Source: Bradyrhizobium macuxiense
Lineage (GTDB): Bacteria > Pseudomonadota > Alphaproteobacteria > Rhizobiales > Xanthobacteraceae
Reading direction: 5' to 3'
Assembly: GCF_007993935.1 (NCBI RefSeq)
Contig: NZ_VITY01000002.1
Span: 248,001-312,000 of the forward strand
Length of the DNA: 64,000 bases
Both the position numbers and the translations under genes were made by a program. Below the pieces are notes generated by a model. That model saw only the letters and a program-made list of their open reading frames with translations, was not told the origin of the DNA and did not search any database. Below, in pieces: positions 37,993 to 46,516 of the stretch (position 1 is its first letter; each line of letters starts with the position of its first letter).

Positions 37993-38484
37993 ATGGCGCA
38001 AGCAGAAAGTTCTGCGGCCACCCCGTTCGAGACCGATTTCTGGAAGGACGCGAAGCTGCGCAAGATGTGGGACGACATCGTCCCCGGAGAGCCGCGCAAG
38101 ACGCTGCCCTACAAGCTGACGCAGGAGGCGATCGCGCTGTACTGCCGCGCGGTCGGCGAAACCAATCCGCTCTATCTGGACGAAGCGGCCGCCAAGGCCG
38201 GACCCTATGGCGGGCTGGTCGCGCCGCCCGCGATCCATATTCTGCTGATGTTCGCCTGCACGCCGGCCGACGACTGGATGCGCTCGCCGGGCACTGTCAA
38301 TGCCGGGCAGTCCTGGAGCTACAACATCCCCGCCCGCCCCGGCGACACCATCACCCTGCAGGCCCGCGCGCTCGACAAGTTCATCAAGCGCGAGCGGCTG
38401 TTCGTGGTGCACGACAACGTCTTCTTCAACCAGCATGGCGATGTGATCTGCTCGGGTCGCGGCCAGACCATCCGTCCGATGTAA
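37993..38484 (+). CDS. MaoC-family dehydratase/hydratase, N-terminal-type subunit
   Basis: The protein has 163 residues with a hot-dog fold of the FAS1-like dehydratase type: YKLTQEAIALYCRAVGETNPLYLDE, GGLVAPPAIHILLMF, and WSYNIPARPGDTITLQARALDKF. AGGAGGATACACG precedes the ATG. The second hydratase gene starts 11 bases after its stop. The two probably form a heteromeric (R)-type enoyl-CoA hydratase or a related acyl-thioester hydratase. It shares a divergent promoter region with the IclR regulator. Confidence 0.9.
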   Translation: MAQAESSAATPFETDFWKDAKLRKMWDDIVPGEPRKTLPYKLTQEAIALYCRAVGETNPLYLDEAAAKAGPYGGLVAPPAIHILLMFACTPADDWMRSPGTVNAGQSWSYNIPARPGDTITLQARALDKFIKRERLFVVHDNVFFNQHGDVICSGRGQTIRPM

Positions 38485-38495
38485 GGAGGATCACC

Positions 38496-38948
38496 ATGAC
38501 CTCAGCGAATTTCGATGCTCTCAAGGCCGGCGACACCATCGACGGTCCCGTTTTCGCGGTCTCGCGCGAATCGATCCGCCTGTTCTGCGATGCCTCGCTC
38601 GACTACAACCCGCTGCATCTCGACGACGACTACATGAAGGGCGATTTCGGCAAGACCAATTTCGGCGGCATCATCTTGCACGGCATGAACAATTTCGGCC
38701 TGATCTCGCGCATGCTGACCGACTGGGCGCTTCCTGCGGGCGCGATCCATCGCAGGCTCGAGACGCGCTGGCTGAAGCCGGTGAAGCCCGGCGACACCAT
38801 CCGTCCCGCAGGCACCATCAAGGCCAAGCAGACCACGTCGAAATCGCGCTGGGTGCTGGTCGACGTCGCCGTGCAGAACCAGCGCGGCGAGACGGTCGCC
38901 GCCGGTGAAGCGATGCTGGAATTTCCGGCGAGCGCAAAGGCGAGCTAG
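38496..38948 (+). CDS. MaoC-family hydratase, second subunit
   Basis: The protein has 150 residues, with AAGGAGGATCACC before the ATG at 38496. The hydratase motif lies in IRLFCDASLDYNPLHLDDDYM, with the Asp and His expected at the hydratase-2 active site, then GGIILHGMNNFGLISRML and VKPGDTIRPAGTIK. The partner subunit is encoded immediately upstream. Confidence 0.9.
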   Translation: MTSANFDALKAGDTIDGPVFAVSRESIRLFCDASLDYNPLHLDDDYMKGDFGKTNFGGIILHGMNNFGLISRMLTDWALPAGAIHRRLETRWLKPVKPGDTIRPAGTIKAKQTTSKSRWVLVDVAVQNQRGETVAAGEAMLEFPASAKAS

Positions 38949-38981
38949 CGGCGCGCATTTTGATCTGAGCAAAGGCTCCAC

Positions 38982-39121
38982 CTCGCCTCGCCCCGCCTGC
39001 GGGGAGAGGCCGGAATGCATCGCCAGATGCATTCCGGGTGAGGGGGAGCCTCCGCAGGCTCAACTCTCTCCGTCTATGCGGAAGCAGCCCCTCACCCCGT
39101 AAGAGCGGGGCGAGGGAGCCC
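38982..39121. repeat. Mosaic palindromic repeat, CCTCGCCCCGCCTGCGGGG family
   Basis: It contains nested dyads: CCCCGCCTGCGGGG, GGAATGCATCGCCAGATGCATTCC (read as two arms) and outer CCTCGC...GCGAGG. It fills the gap between the hydratase pair and the MFS gene. It is a different family from the element inside dnaE2/imuB, though similar in style. Confidence 0.8.
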
Positions 39122-39180
39122 AGTTCCCTCGCGGCGATGCCATTTGCGCAACAATCAAAAAGAGTCATTCGGAGGTTTCG

Positions 39181-40488
39181 ATGCAGGACGCGGCCCATTC
39201 GCGGCTCTATGGACGGATCGCCTGGCGCCTGATCCCGTTCCTGCTGGCGTGCTACACGGTTGCGATCATCGATCGCTTCAATATCGGCTTTGCCAAGCTG
39301 CAATTCCTGCACGATCTGAACATCGATGACGCGGTGTTCGGGCTGGCTGCCGGCATCTTCTCGGTCGGGTATGTCGCGCTCGAAGTGCCGAGCAATCTGC
39401 TGCTGGTCAGGATCGGCGTCCGCAAGACGCTGCTGCGGATCATGGTGCTGTGGGGCACCGTCACCGTGCTGCTGGCGCTGGTGCAGAACCAGTATCACCT
39501 TTATCTGCTGCGCTTCCTGCTCGGCGCCGCCGAGGGCGGATTCTTCCCCGGCATCCTGTATTACCTGACGCTGTGGTTTCCGGACCGCGTGCGCGGCCGC
39601 ATGACGAGCCTGTTCGTGATGGCGGTGCCGCTCGGCGGCGTCATCGCAGGCCCGTTGTCGGGCCTGATCATGGACCACATGCAGGGCGTCCACGGCCTGC
39701 ACGGCTGGCAGTGGCTGTTCGTCCTCGAGGGCGTTCCCGCGGTGCTGCTCGGCATCGCCGCGTATCTCTATCTCGCTGATGGACCGCATGCTGCGCGCTG
39801 GCTCAGCGCCGACGAGCGACGGCAGGTGGCAAATGATCTCGCCCGCGACCGCGCCGCCGCCCCGGGCACGACCCGCAGCTTCGCGGCAGCGCTGCGCGAG
39901 CCGCGCGTCTATCTGCTGTCGTTCATCTATTTCGCGTTCTTCTGCTCGCTCAACACCATCCTGCTGTGGACGCCGACACTGCTGAAGCGCGTTGGCGTCG
40001 CGACCACCACCGAGATCGGCTGGCTGAGCGGCGCGATCTCGGTCGCATCTGCGATCGGCATGGTCGCGATCGGCTACAGCTCCGATCGCACCCGCGAGCG
40101 GCGCTGGCATGTGGTCACTTGCGGCCTCGTCGCGGCGGCGTGCTTCATCGCCTTGCAGACCGCGCAAAGCAGCATCCTGCTGACCGTGACGCTGCTTGCC
40201 ATTGCCTCGGTCGGCATTTTCGCGATCCTGTCGCTGTTCTGGACCATTCCGAACGCGATGCTCGAGGGCAGCGCCGCCGCGGGCGGGATCGCATTGATCA
40301 GCGCGATCGGCTCGTTCGGTGGCGCGGTCTGCCCTGCCCTGATCGGCTGGATGAATGTCGCGACCGGGAGCATCTATGCACCGCTCGCCCTCGTCGGCGC
40401 CGTACTCGGAATCGGCATGCTGACGCTGATTGTCTGTGTTCCCCGAGCGAGACATCAGGTCACATTGGCCGAACCGAGCCGTCCCTGA
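39181..40488 (+). CDS. MFS transporter, anion:cation symporter type
   Basis: The protein has 435 residues with 12 membrane spans. FLLACYTVAIIDRFNIGFAKLQF is the family's first span with the DR/N signature, and DLNIDDAVFGLAAGIFSVGYVALEVPSNLLL follows. GGTTTCG with GGAGG lies before the ATG. Members import organic acids such as phthalate, tartrate or 4-hydroxyphenylacetate with protons. Its place between hydratase and GMC genes suggests uptake of the catabolised compound. Confidence 0.92.
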   Translation: MQDAAHSRLYGRIAWRLIPFLLACYTVAIIDRFNIGFAKLQFLHDLNIDDAVFGLAAGIFSVGYVALEVPSNLLLVRIGVRKTLLRIMVLWGTVTVLLALVQNQYHLYLLRFLLGAAEGGFFPGILYYLTLWFPDRVRGRMTSLFVMAVPLGGVIAGPLSGLIMDHMQGVHGLHGWQWLFVLEGVPAVLLGIAAYLYLADGPHAARWLSADERRQVANDLARDRAAAPGTTRSFAAALREPRVYLLSFIYFAFFCSLNTILLWTPTLLKRVGVATTTEIGWLSGAISVASAIGMVAIGYSSDRTRERRWHVVTCGLVAAACFIALQTAQSSILLTVTLLAIASVGIFAILSLFWTIPNAMLEGSAAAGGIALISAIGSFGGAVCPALIGWMNVATGSIYAPLALVGAVLGIGMLTLIVCVPRARHQVTLAEPSRP

Positions 40489-40546
40489 TCATCCAGCGCA
40501 CGCCCGGTATCCACTGCCGGGCTTGTCTCGACCGGCTGCGTCTGGA

Positions 40547-40590
40547 TAGAACTCGGTTCTGACTCTGTCAGAATCGAGTTCTATTTTCTT
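40547..40590 (+). terminator. Stem-loop terminator after the MFS gene
   Basis: Near-perfect 17-base arms (TAGAACTCGGTTCTGAC and GTCAGAATCGAGTTCTA, one mismatch) around TCT, followed by TTTTCTT. Confidence 0.75.
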
Positions 40591-40598
40591 GTATTGAC

Positions 40599-40643
40599 GC
40601 GTTTTCTTCACGCCAACCGGGCTCCACTTCGCTCGAAAACGCT
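40599..40643. repeat. Palindromic repeat, GCGTTTTCTTCACGC...GAAAACGCT family
   Basis: The ends GCGTTTT and AAAACGC pair around ACCGG and CCACTTCGCTCG. Related copies lie at 47115-47164 (opposite orientation) and 61570-61614. Confidence 0.82.
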
Positions 40644-40685
40644 TTAGAAGGCAGTCAACAAAAGACGCTTGCCGGGAACGAGGAC

Positions 40686-42305
40686 ATGCCGCGAAGGCTC
40701 GAGGGTGATTTCGACTACATTATCGTCGGCGCGGGCACGGCGGGCTGCATCATGGCCAACCGCCTGTCGGCCGATCTAAACAAGCGCGTGCTGCTGCTGG
40801 AGGCCGGCGGCAAGGACAACTGGATCTGGTTTCACATCCCGGTCGGCTATCTCTTCGCGATCGGCAATCCGCGCTCGGACTGGATGTTCAAGACCGAGGC
40901 CGAGCCCGGCCTCAACGGCCGTGCGCTCGCCTATCCGCGCGGCAAGGTGATCGGCGGCTCGTCGGCGATCAACGCCATGATCTCGATGCGCGGCCAGGCT
41001 GCGGATTACGATCACTGGCGCCAGCTCGGCCTCACCGGCTGGAGCTACGAGGACGTGCTGCCGGCGTTCAAGAAGCTGGAGGATCATTTCCTCGGTGCAA
41101 GCGAGCAGCACGGCGTCGGCGGCGGCTGGCGCATCGAGGCGCCGCGGCTGTCGTGGCAGATCCTCGATGCGGTCGGCGATGCCGCCGAGGAGATGGGCAT
41201 CAAGCGCATCCCGGATTTCAACACCGGCGACAATGAAGGCACCAGCTATTTCCACGTCAACCAGAAGCGCGGCCGGCGCTGGTCGTCGGCGCGCGGGTTT
41301 TTGAAGCCGGTGCTGAATCGCAGCAATCTCAGGCTCGAGACCGAGGTGCTGGTCGACCGCATGATCATCGAGAGCGGCCGCGCCGCCGGCGTGCTGTTCC
41401 GCCAAGGCGACGAGGTCGTCGAGGCACGCGCCAAGGGCGAGGTGATTCTCTGCGCCGGCTCGATCGGAACCACGCAGGTGCTGCATCGTTCCGGCATCGG
41501 CCCGGCCGAATGGCTGTCGCCGCTCGGCGTCGACATCGTGGCCGACGTGCAGGGCATCGGCCACAATCTGCAGGACCATCTGCAGCAGCGTGCGATCTAC
41601 CAGGTGTCGGGCGTGCGCACGCTGAACGAGACCTATTACAATCTCGTGCGCCGCGGCCTGATGGGCCTCGACTATGCATTCCGCCGCCGCGGACCGCTGA
41701 CCATGGCGCCGTCGCAGCTCGGCATCTTCACGCGCTCGGATGCGACGCGCTCACGCGCCAACATCCAGTTCCATGTGCAGCCGCTGTCGCTCGACAAGTT
41801 CGGCGATCCCCTGCATCGCTTCCCCGCGATCACGGTGAGCGCCTGCAATCTGCAACCGACCTCGCGCGGTACGGTGCGCATCCGCTCGACCGCGCCCGAC
41901 GACAAGCCGTCAATCGCGCCGAACTACCTTTCGACCGAGGACGATCGCCAGGTCGCGGCCGACGCGATCCGCACCACGCGCAGACTGATGAAGCAGAAGG
42001 CACTGGAGAAATATCATCCCGAAGAGTTCCTGCCCGGTCCCTCGGTCGGCGATGACGACGCCTCGCTCGCCAAGGCCGCCGGCGACATCGGCACCACGAT
42101 CTTCCACCCGGTCGGCACCGCGAAGATGGGAGCGGCGAACGATCCGATGGCCGTGGTCGACGAGCGGCTGCGCTTCTACGGCCTGCACGGCCTGCGCATC
42201 GCGGATGCATCCGTAATGCCGACCATCACCTCGGGCAACACCAACACGCCGACCGCAATGATCGCCGAGAAAGGTGCGACGATGATCTTGCAGGATGCAA
42301 GATGA
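40686..42305 (+). CDS. GMC family FAD oxidoreductase (choline/alcohol dehydrogenase-like)
   Basis: The protein has 539 residues. The FAD site is YIIVGAGTAGCIMANRLS, followed by VLLLEAGG and the GMC signature PRGKVIGGSSAINAMISMRG. The C-terminal active-site motifs are HPVGTAKMG and the SGNTNTPTAMIAEKGA segment. It should oxidise an alcohol to the aldehyde or acid, passing electrons to a membrane or soluble acceptor. Its end overlaps the downstream hydrolase start by four bases, so the two are coupled. Confidence 0.93.
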   Translation: MPRRLEGDFDYIIVGAGTAGCIMANRLSADLNKRVLLLEAGGKDNWIWFHIPVGYLFAIGNPRSDWMFKTEAEPGLNGRALAYPRGKVIGGSSAINAMISMRGQAADYDHWRQLGLTGWSYEDVLPAFKKLEDHFLGASEQHGVGGGWRIEAPRLSWQILDAVGDAAEEMGIKRIPDFNTGDNEGTSYFHVNQKRGRRWSSARGFLKPVLNRSNLRLETEVLVDRMIIESGRAAGVLFRQGDEVVEARAKGEVILCAGSIGTTQVLHRSGIGPAEWLSPLGVDIVADVQGIGHNLQDHLQQRAIYQVSGVRTLNETYYNLVRRGLMGLDYAFRRRGPLTMAPSQLGIFTRSDATRSRANIQFHVQPLSLDKFGDPLHRFPAITVSACNLQPTSRGTVRIRSTAPDDKPSIAPNYLSTEDDRQVAADAIRTTRRLMKQKALEKYHPEEFLPGPSVGDDDASLAKAAGDIGTTIFHPVGTAKMGAANDPMAVVDERLRFYGLHGLRIADASVMPTITSGNTNTPTAMIAEKGATMILQDAR

Positions 42306-43204
42306 CGCAGCCGCAGCGGATTTTCGTTGGCGATGCCGGATCGCAGATCGCGCTGGCACGATGGGGCGAGCCCTCGTCCGGCAAGCCCCCGGCGCTGCTG
42401 CTGCACGGCACCGGCTTTGTCGCCGAAGTCTGGACCGAGGTCGCGGAGGCGCTGGCCGCCGACTACACCGTCCATGCACTCGATCGCCGCGGTCATGGCC
42501 TGAGCCACAAGCCGGCCGCCGACCGCTATCACTTCCAGGATTTCGCCGATGATGTCTGCATGGTGGTCGAACGCCTCGGCCTCTATGACATCTACGGCAT
42601 CGGCCACAGCGCCGGCGCGACCGACCTGATGCTCGCCACGAAGCTGATGCCGGACCGCTTCGCGCGGCTGTTCGTGACGGAGCCGACCGCGATGGATCCG
42701 CGCACCCCGCGCAGCGGCGGCCTGAGCGACATCGCACGCGGATCGGTGCAGGGCGTGCTGCGCCGCCGGGCCGAATTCGACAATGCCGACGATCTGTTCC
42801 GGCGATTGCGCGCCGCGCCGGCGTTCGCGCCGTGGACCGAGCCGTCACTATGGGCCTACGTCCATCACGGATTTGCGCGGCTCGACGACGGCCGCGTGCA
42901 GCTGCACTGCACGCCGGAAATCGAGTCGGGGCTGCTTGAGCCGATCTTCCAGGCCATGGAGCAGACCTACACCGGCGACGCCCGCGGCAATCCGTTCCCG
43001 TGGTTCTCCGAGATCGCCTGCCCGGTCCGTATCGCAACCGCCGAACAGTCATGGCCGATCTACAAGGAGATGGCCGACCGCGCCGCAGCGCTGATCCCGC
43101 ACGCCAGCCGCTGGACGTTCGACAACGTCGGACATTGCGTCGCGCAGGAAGCGCCGGAGCTGATGGTTGCCGCGCTCAGGACGTTCGCGGCGCGCACCAG
43201 CTAG
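42302..43204 (+). CDS. Alpha/beta hydrolase
   Basis: The protein has 300 residues with an alpha/beta-hydrolase fold: the oxyanion segment LLLHGTGFVAEVW, a nucleophile elbow GIGHSAGAT with the catalytic Ser, and the late His in NVGHCVAQEAPELM. It is translationally coupled to the GMC oxidoreductase, suggesting that the two act on the same compound, perhaps an ester or lactone intermediate. Confidence 0.9.
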   Translation: MTQPQRIFVGDAGSQIALARWGEPSSGKPPALLLHGTGFVAEVWTEVAEALAADYTVHALDRRGHGLSHKPAADRYHFQDFADDVCMVVERLGLYDIYGIGHSAGATDLMLATKLMPDRFARLFVTEPTAMDPRTPRSGGLSDIARGSVQGVLRRRAEFDNADDLFRRLRAAPAFAPWTEPSLWAYVHHGFARLDDGRVQLHCTPEIESGLLEPIFQAMEQTYTGDARGNPFPWFSEIACPVRIATAEQSWPIYKEMADRAAALIPHASRWTFDNVGHCVAQEAPELMVAALRTFAARTS

Positions 43205-43312
43205 GCGGTGCACGCATAAAGGCGTTCTGTCCGCTCCTGGCCAAGGCCGAGACGGCACGGGTCCATAGACGATACTGACCAATTGCGCGCTGGACAGCAG
43301 CCGATCATCAAA

Positions 43313-43546
43313 TCATCGGCGATCGCCGAATGGCCTCGCCGAGTAGACCGATGCACGCACCGGCTGGATCGTCAGCCGATAGACGATCAGATTGGTGCCA
43401 TCGAATGCTTCAAGCAAGTAGTCGCAGACAGGGCAGTGATACTCACCCTTGGCGCCGGGTTTAGACCATAGCTCCAACCGCCGGAAACCTGCGCCACAGC
43501 ACGCGCACGTTACATCCGCTTTCCACACGTTCATCCTCTTGGTCAC
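43313..43546 (-). CDS. Small zinc-ribbon-like protein
   Basis: The protein has 77 residues. Two Cys pairs, CACCGAGF and CPVCDYLL, are about 25 residues apart, which suits one zinc-binding ribbon. GLU/LEU-rich segments between them are compatible with a beta hairpin. There is an alternative start at 43534. I do not know its function; homologues are annotated hypothetical in Bradyrhizobium. Confidence 0.6.
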   Translation of the reverse strand: MTKRMNVWKADVTCACCGAGFRRLELWSKPGAKGEYHCPVCDYLLEAFDGTNLIVYRLTIQPVRASVYSARPFGDRR

Positions 43547-43764
43547 GCTCTGTAAAAAGACTGGTGAAACTCGGCAAAGAAATGGGGGCTGTCACCTGAC
43601 TGAGGCGAGACCAAATGTCATGGAGCCTCCCAGGCTTGCATTCTAGGCAAGATGCTTCGGCAGCAAAGTGCAGATTGTGCCTGAGGAGGATAACGACAGA
43701 CGGCTGCCCTTGTTCGAATGAGCGCCCCCTGCAGAGCGAGCTCTTTGAAGGCGATTGCGTTTCG

Positions 43765-43778
43765 TTGATCTACGTCAA
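43765..43778. promoter_or_regulatory. FixK/FNR-type box upstream of the glycine-rich protein
   Basis: TTGATCTACGTCAA matches TTGA-N6-TCAA perfectly. It ends 64 bases before the ATG at 43843, consistent with activation centred near -41 of a short-leader transcript. FixK2 in Bradyrhizobium recognises TTG-N8-CAA. Confidence 0.72.
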
Positions 43779-43842
43779 GCCCGCGCACCGAAATTGTCGC
43801 AGTTTCACCGTTCGCAATATCATCCGCTAAGGAGGACACGCC

Positions 43843-44310
43843 ATGCTTCGTTGTATCCTCGCGGCACTGGCAGCTCTGGTGCTCGTTGCTGTCTGCCTGG
43901 TTCCTGATGATGCCTACGCCCGTCGTGGCGGCGGAGGTGGCGGCTTCCGCGGTGGCGGAGGCGGCGGATTTCACCGTGGCGGCATGCATGCCGGCGCCGG
44001 CAGAGTGCATGCTGGTGCTGGACGGATCCACGGCGGAGGATATCGCGTTGCCGGCCGCCCGCGTCCCTCACACCCGATCGCCGGCCGTCCGGGCTATCCC
44101 GGTCGACCGATTGCAGGTCGCCCCGGCCGTCCGGTCGCAGGATATCCCGGTTATGGCGGAGGCTACTATCGACCTGGCTGGGGATACGGTGCAGCGGCAG
44201 CCGGCGCTGCGGCCGCAGCCGGCGCATACTATGGCAGCTACGGCTACTACGGGAACCAGAACAACTGCTACTACAACGAATACAACCAGCTGATCTGCCC
44301 GCAATACTAG
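43843..44310 (+). CDS. Exported glycine/tyrosine-rich protein
   Basis: The protein has 155 residues with TAAGGAGGACACGCC before the ATG. A signal peptide ends near DAYARR. The mature part is Gly/Arg/His-rich (RRGGGGGGFRGGGGGGF), then a repeated GRP/GYP pattern and a Gly/Tyr/Ala tail with two cysteines (NCYY, ICPQY) near the end. It is probably an envelope protein. No catalytic domain is seen. A FixK/FNR-type box lies upstream. Confidence 0.82.
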   Translation: MLRCILAALAALVLVAVCLVPDDAYARRGGGGGGFRGGGGGGFHRGGMHAGAGRVHAGAGRIHGGGYRVAGRPRPSHPIAGRPGYPGRPIAGRPGRPVAGYPGYGGGYYRPGWGYGAAAAGAAAAAGAYYGSYGYYGNQNNCYYNEYNQLICPQY

Positions 44311-44428
44311 TATTGATGGCAGTGCGATTGAGCCGTGATGACTGGCCCGCTCGTGCGGTCGCGCCGGACGGGCGCGTTGACCAGACCTGTGATGACGTCT
44401 TGCGTTTGCGTTCCAGGGAGACAAACCG

Positions 44429-44662
44429 ATGGAGTACGGCGCTTTTAGCGACGCGAGCCTGAAGATGATGCACGAGGCGGTTCGCGGCGCGCTCGAGGCC
44501 GATGATGAATTCGAGGGTCGTGGAGACGAGCCGGTTTTTCGGGTGCGAACGACAGCCGAGTGGAAGCGTCACGCCGCCAATCTCGAGGACGAGATGTCGA
44601 GACGAGGACTCCAGGTTGACGTCATAGACTGGACGAGCAGGCAGGGAGAGCTTGCACTTTGA
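44429..44662 (+). CDS. Small soluble protein of unknown function
   Basis: The protein has 77 residues, with CAGGGAGACAAACC before the ATG. It is charged and helical (ALEADDEFEGRGDE, TTAEWKRHAANLEDEMSRRG) and has no signal peptide. It lies 118 bases after the glycine-rich gene and may share its transcript. I recognise no domain. Confidence 0.7.
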   Translation: MEYGAFSDASLKMMHEAVRGALEADDEFEGRGDEPVFRVRTTAEWKRHAANLEDEMSRRGLQVDVIDWTSRQGELAL

Positions 44663-44728
44663 GGTCGCGCGGCACAGGTCCACCGCAAGCGCTTTTCGTT
44701 CTTCCCTGCAAATTGCAGCCGGAACGGC

Positions 44729-44742
44729 TTGATCCAGATCAA
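44729..44742. promoter_or_regulatory. FixK/FNR-type box upstream of a small exported protein
   Basis: TTGATCCAGATCAA is a perfect TTGA-N6-TCAA dyad, ending 64 bases before the ATG at 44807, the same distance as the box at 43765. Confidence 0.75.
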
Positions 44743-44806
44743 CGGCTCCCACGGGCGAATGGCGTTCAAACCACGCTGGGTAGGACCGAAAGATTGGAGG
44801 ACAGCC

Positions 44807-45133
44807 ATGAAGGCAAATCCAAAGACATTCGCGTTAGCTGCGACCGTCGTCGCATGTGCCACGCTGCTGTCCGTCGGCTGGTCGCAACACAGCGGCATCT
44901 CGGTTTCCGTTGAGCGCGCGCAAGCGCGCGTCGGCCGTCCCCTGACGCCCGCAAGCGTCGCCGGTGTTGCCCGCCGCCAGACACGACGTGCGGTGTACGG
45001 CACCGCTGCCGTGGGAGCTGCGGCCGCAGGCGCGTATGGCTATTATCACTATCCTTCCAGCGGTCAGGGCTTCGTCTGTCAGCCCGGCACGTATTTTCGC
45101 GGCGAAGACGGCCGCCAGCATCTCTGCCAATAG
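44807..45133 (+). CDS. Small exported or membrane-anchored protein of unknown function
   Basis: The protein has 108 residues from the ATG at 44807, with GGAGG seven bases before. An N-terminal hydrophobic segment (FALAATVVACATLLSVGW) is a signal or anchor. A second Ala/Gly-rich hydrophobic stretch (YGTAAVGAAAAGAYGYY) and a short tail with two cysteines (FVCQPGTYF, HLCQ) follow. Function unknown. A FixK/FNR-type box is placed as expected for activation. Confidence 0.75.
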   Translation: MKANPKTFALAATVVACATLLSVGWSQHSGISVSVERAQARVGRPLTPASVAGVARRQTRRAVYGTAAVGAAAAGAYGYYHYPSSGQGFVCQPGTYFRGEDGRQHLCQ

Positions 45134-45168
45134 CCAGAGATAATCCGCGAGCAGGCTGGCGCGGCCGA

Positions 45169-46272
45169 TCAGATCGGTCCGTGCGATCCCGGTGGCACCA
45201 TATACAGCGTCATGGCAAAAATCGCGTAGATGAACACCAGCAAGACGCCAATAAACCAAGCCGACTTTCCGCTGTTGGTGATGAAGCAGGACGTGACGGA
45301 GGCGATCATGACCATCGTCACGGCACCTGGCCAGAACTGCAGGTCCATTGGCTTCGGACCGATGACGTAGCTGAGAAGAACAAGCGCCGGCGCGACGAAC
45401 AGAGCGATTTGAGACGCGCTTCCGAGCGCGATGCTGACGCTCATGTCCAGCCGGTTCTTGCGCGCCGCAGAGAACGCGACCGCCATCTCCGCCGCAGCCC
45501 CGACCAGCGCGACGATGATGAAACCGACAAACGCCGCGCTCAAGCCCAGCGTCTCACCCGCCTTCTGCACCGAGCTCACGAATATCTCGCTCACCAAGGC
45601 AACCAGCACGGTAACCACGATGAGTGTGGCCGAAGCCAGTCCGATCGGCCAACCAGCGCCATCCGTCTCGCCATGGTCCCCGCTCTCAAATAGCTCCTTG
45701 TGGGTCTTGAGCGAGAACAGCAAGCCAAGCCCGTAAGCACATATCAGCAGCACCGCGAGGCCGGTGCTGAGCGTCTGCGCCATGACTTCGCCTCGTGCCT
45801 GATCAAGGTCGGCAACAGCTGCGGGGGCAAGCAGCGCAACCGTGGCCATCAGCAGCAGCGCTGCGTACATCCTCCCGCCGGCCCGATTGTACTCCTGAAC
45901 GTGATGACGGAGCCCGCCGAGCAGGAACGATGCGCCGAGCATGAAGAGCGAATTGGTGACAATGGCGCCGGCGATCGATGCCTTGACCAGCATGTATTCT
46001 CCGGCGTGGAGTGCGGCGATCGCGATGATCAGTTCCGTCAGATTTCCGAGCGTTGCATTGAGCAAGCCTCCGATCGCATCGCCGGTCTTCTCGGCGACAC
46101 TCTCCGTTGCGTGGCTGAGAAGCGCAGCCAACGGCACGATGCTCAGGACGGCAAGCACAAACAGCGCCGTGTGTGCGGTGGGAGCCACGTGTTCGACCAC
46201 CAGTACGACCGGCACGAAGACCAGCATCCAAAGTATTGGATTGTGACGAATTTCCTTGAGCAAGAGGTGCAT
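45169..46272 (-). CDS. cax: Ca2+/H+ antiporter (CAX, CaCA superfamily)
   Basis: The protein has 367 residues from the ATG at 46272. Eleven or so membrane spans form two repeats with the CAX motifs GGLLNATLGNLTELIIAI (first repeat) and GAAAEMAVAFSAARKNRLDMSVSIALGSASQIALFV (second repeat, read over two segments). It exchanges cytoplasmic Ca2+ or other divalent cations for protons. It is divergent from the Spy-like gene; a FixK/FNR-type box (46333-46346) lies 60 bases before its start. Confidence 0.92.
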   Translation of the reverse strand: MHLLLKEIRHNPILWMLVFVPVVLVVEHVAPTAHTALFVLAVLSIVPLAALLSHATESVAEKTGDAIGGLLNATLGNLTELIIAIAALHAGEYMLVKASIAGAIVTNSLFMLGASFLLGGLRHHVQEYNRAGGRMYAALLLMATVALLAPAAVADLDQARGEVMAQTLSTGLAVLLICAYGLGLLFSLKTHKELFESGDHGETDGAGWPIGLASATLIVVTVLVALVSEIFVSSVQKAGETLGLSAAFVGFIIVALVGAAAEMAVAFSAARKNRLDMSVSIALGSASQIALFVAPALVLLSYVIGPKPMDLQFWPGAVTMVMIASVTSCFITNSGKSAWFIGVLLVFIYAIFAMTLYMVPPGSHGPI

Positions 46273-46332
46273 GGGACCGCCCGATTGAAGGGAGTTCGAT
46301 AGTGCTTTCTGAGCGCCATCGGGCGATCGAGC

Positions 46333-46346
46333 TTGATCTAGCTCAA
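46333..46346. promoter_or_regulatory. FixK/FNR-type box facing the cax gene
   Basis: TTGATCTAGCTCAA matches TTGA-N6-TCAA perfectly and is 60 bases from the cax ATG. Confidence 0.75.
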
Positions 46347-46439
46347 TCCGGCGCCCGATCTCGCCGGGCACGCCCCCCCGGAATTCCCCGATCTTTCGAA
46401 CGGTCGGGGGTGCGTCCCCATCTGCGGCTGTTTTCGCTG

Positions 46440-46453
46440 TTGACCTAGATCAA
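46440..46453. promoter_or_regulatory. FixK/FNR-type box facing the Spy-like gene
   Basis: TTGACCTAGATCAA matches TTGA-N6-TCAA perfectly and ends 63 bases before the ATG at 46517. Confidence 0.75.
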
Positions 46454-46516
46454 CCCGCAGCGGCTCCGGCCATGTCCTCCTGATCGGGGACGTCCACAAG
46501 AGATCAGGAGTTTGCC

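Noticed and set aside
37956..38495. Upstream extension of the second MaoC gene
   Set aside because: This part reads the first MaoC gene out of phase; the ATG at 38496 has a strong AAGGAGG site.
44377..44390. A possible fifth FixK-type box before the 77-residue protein
   Set aside because: Only the left half (TTGA) matches; the right half is CTGT, and it is 38 bases from the ATG, unlike the other four.
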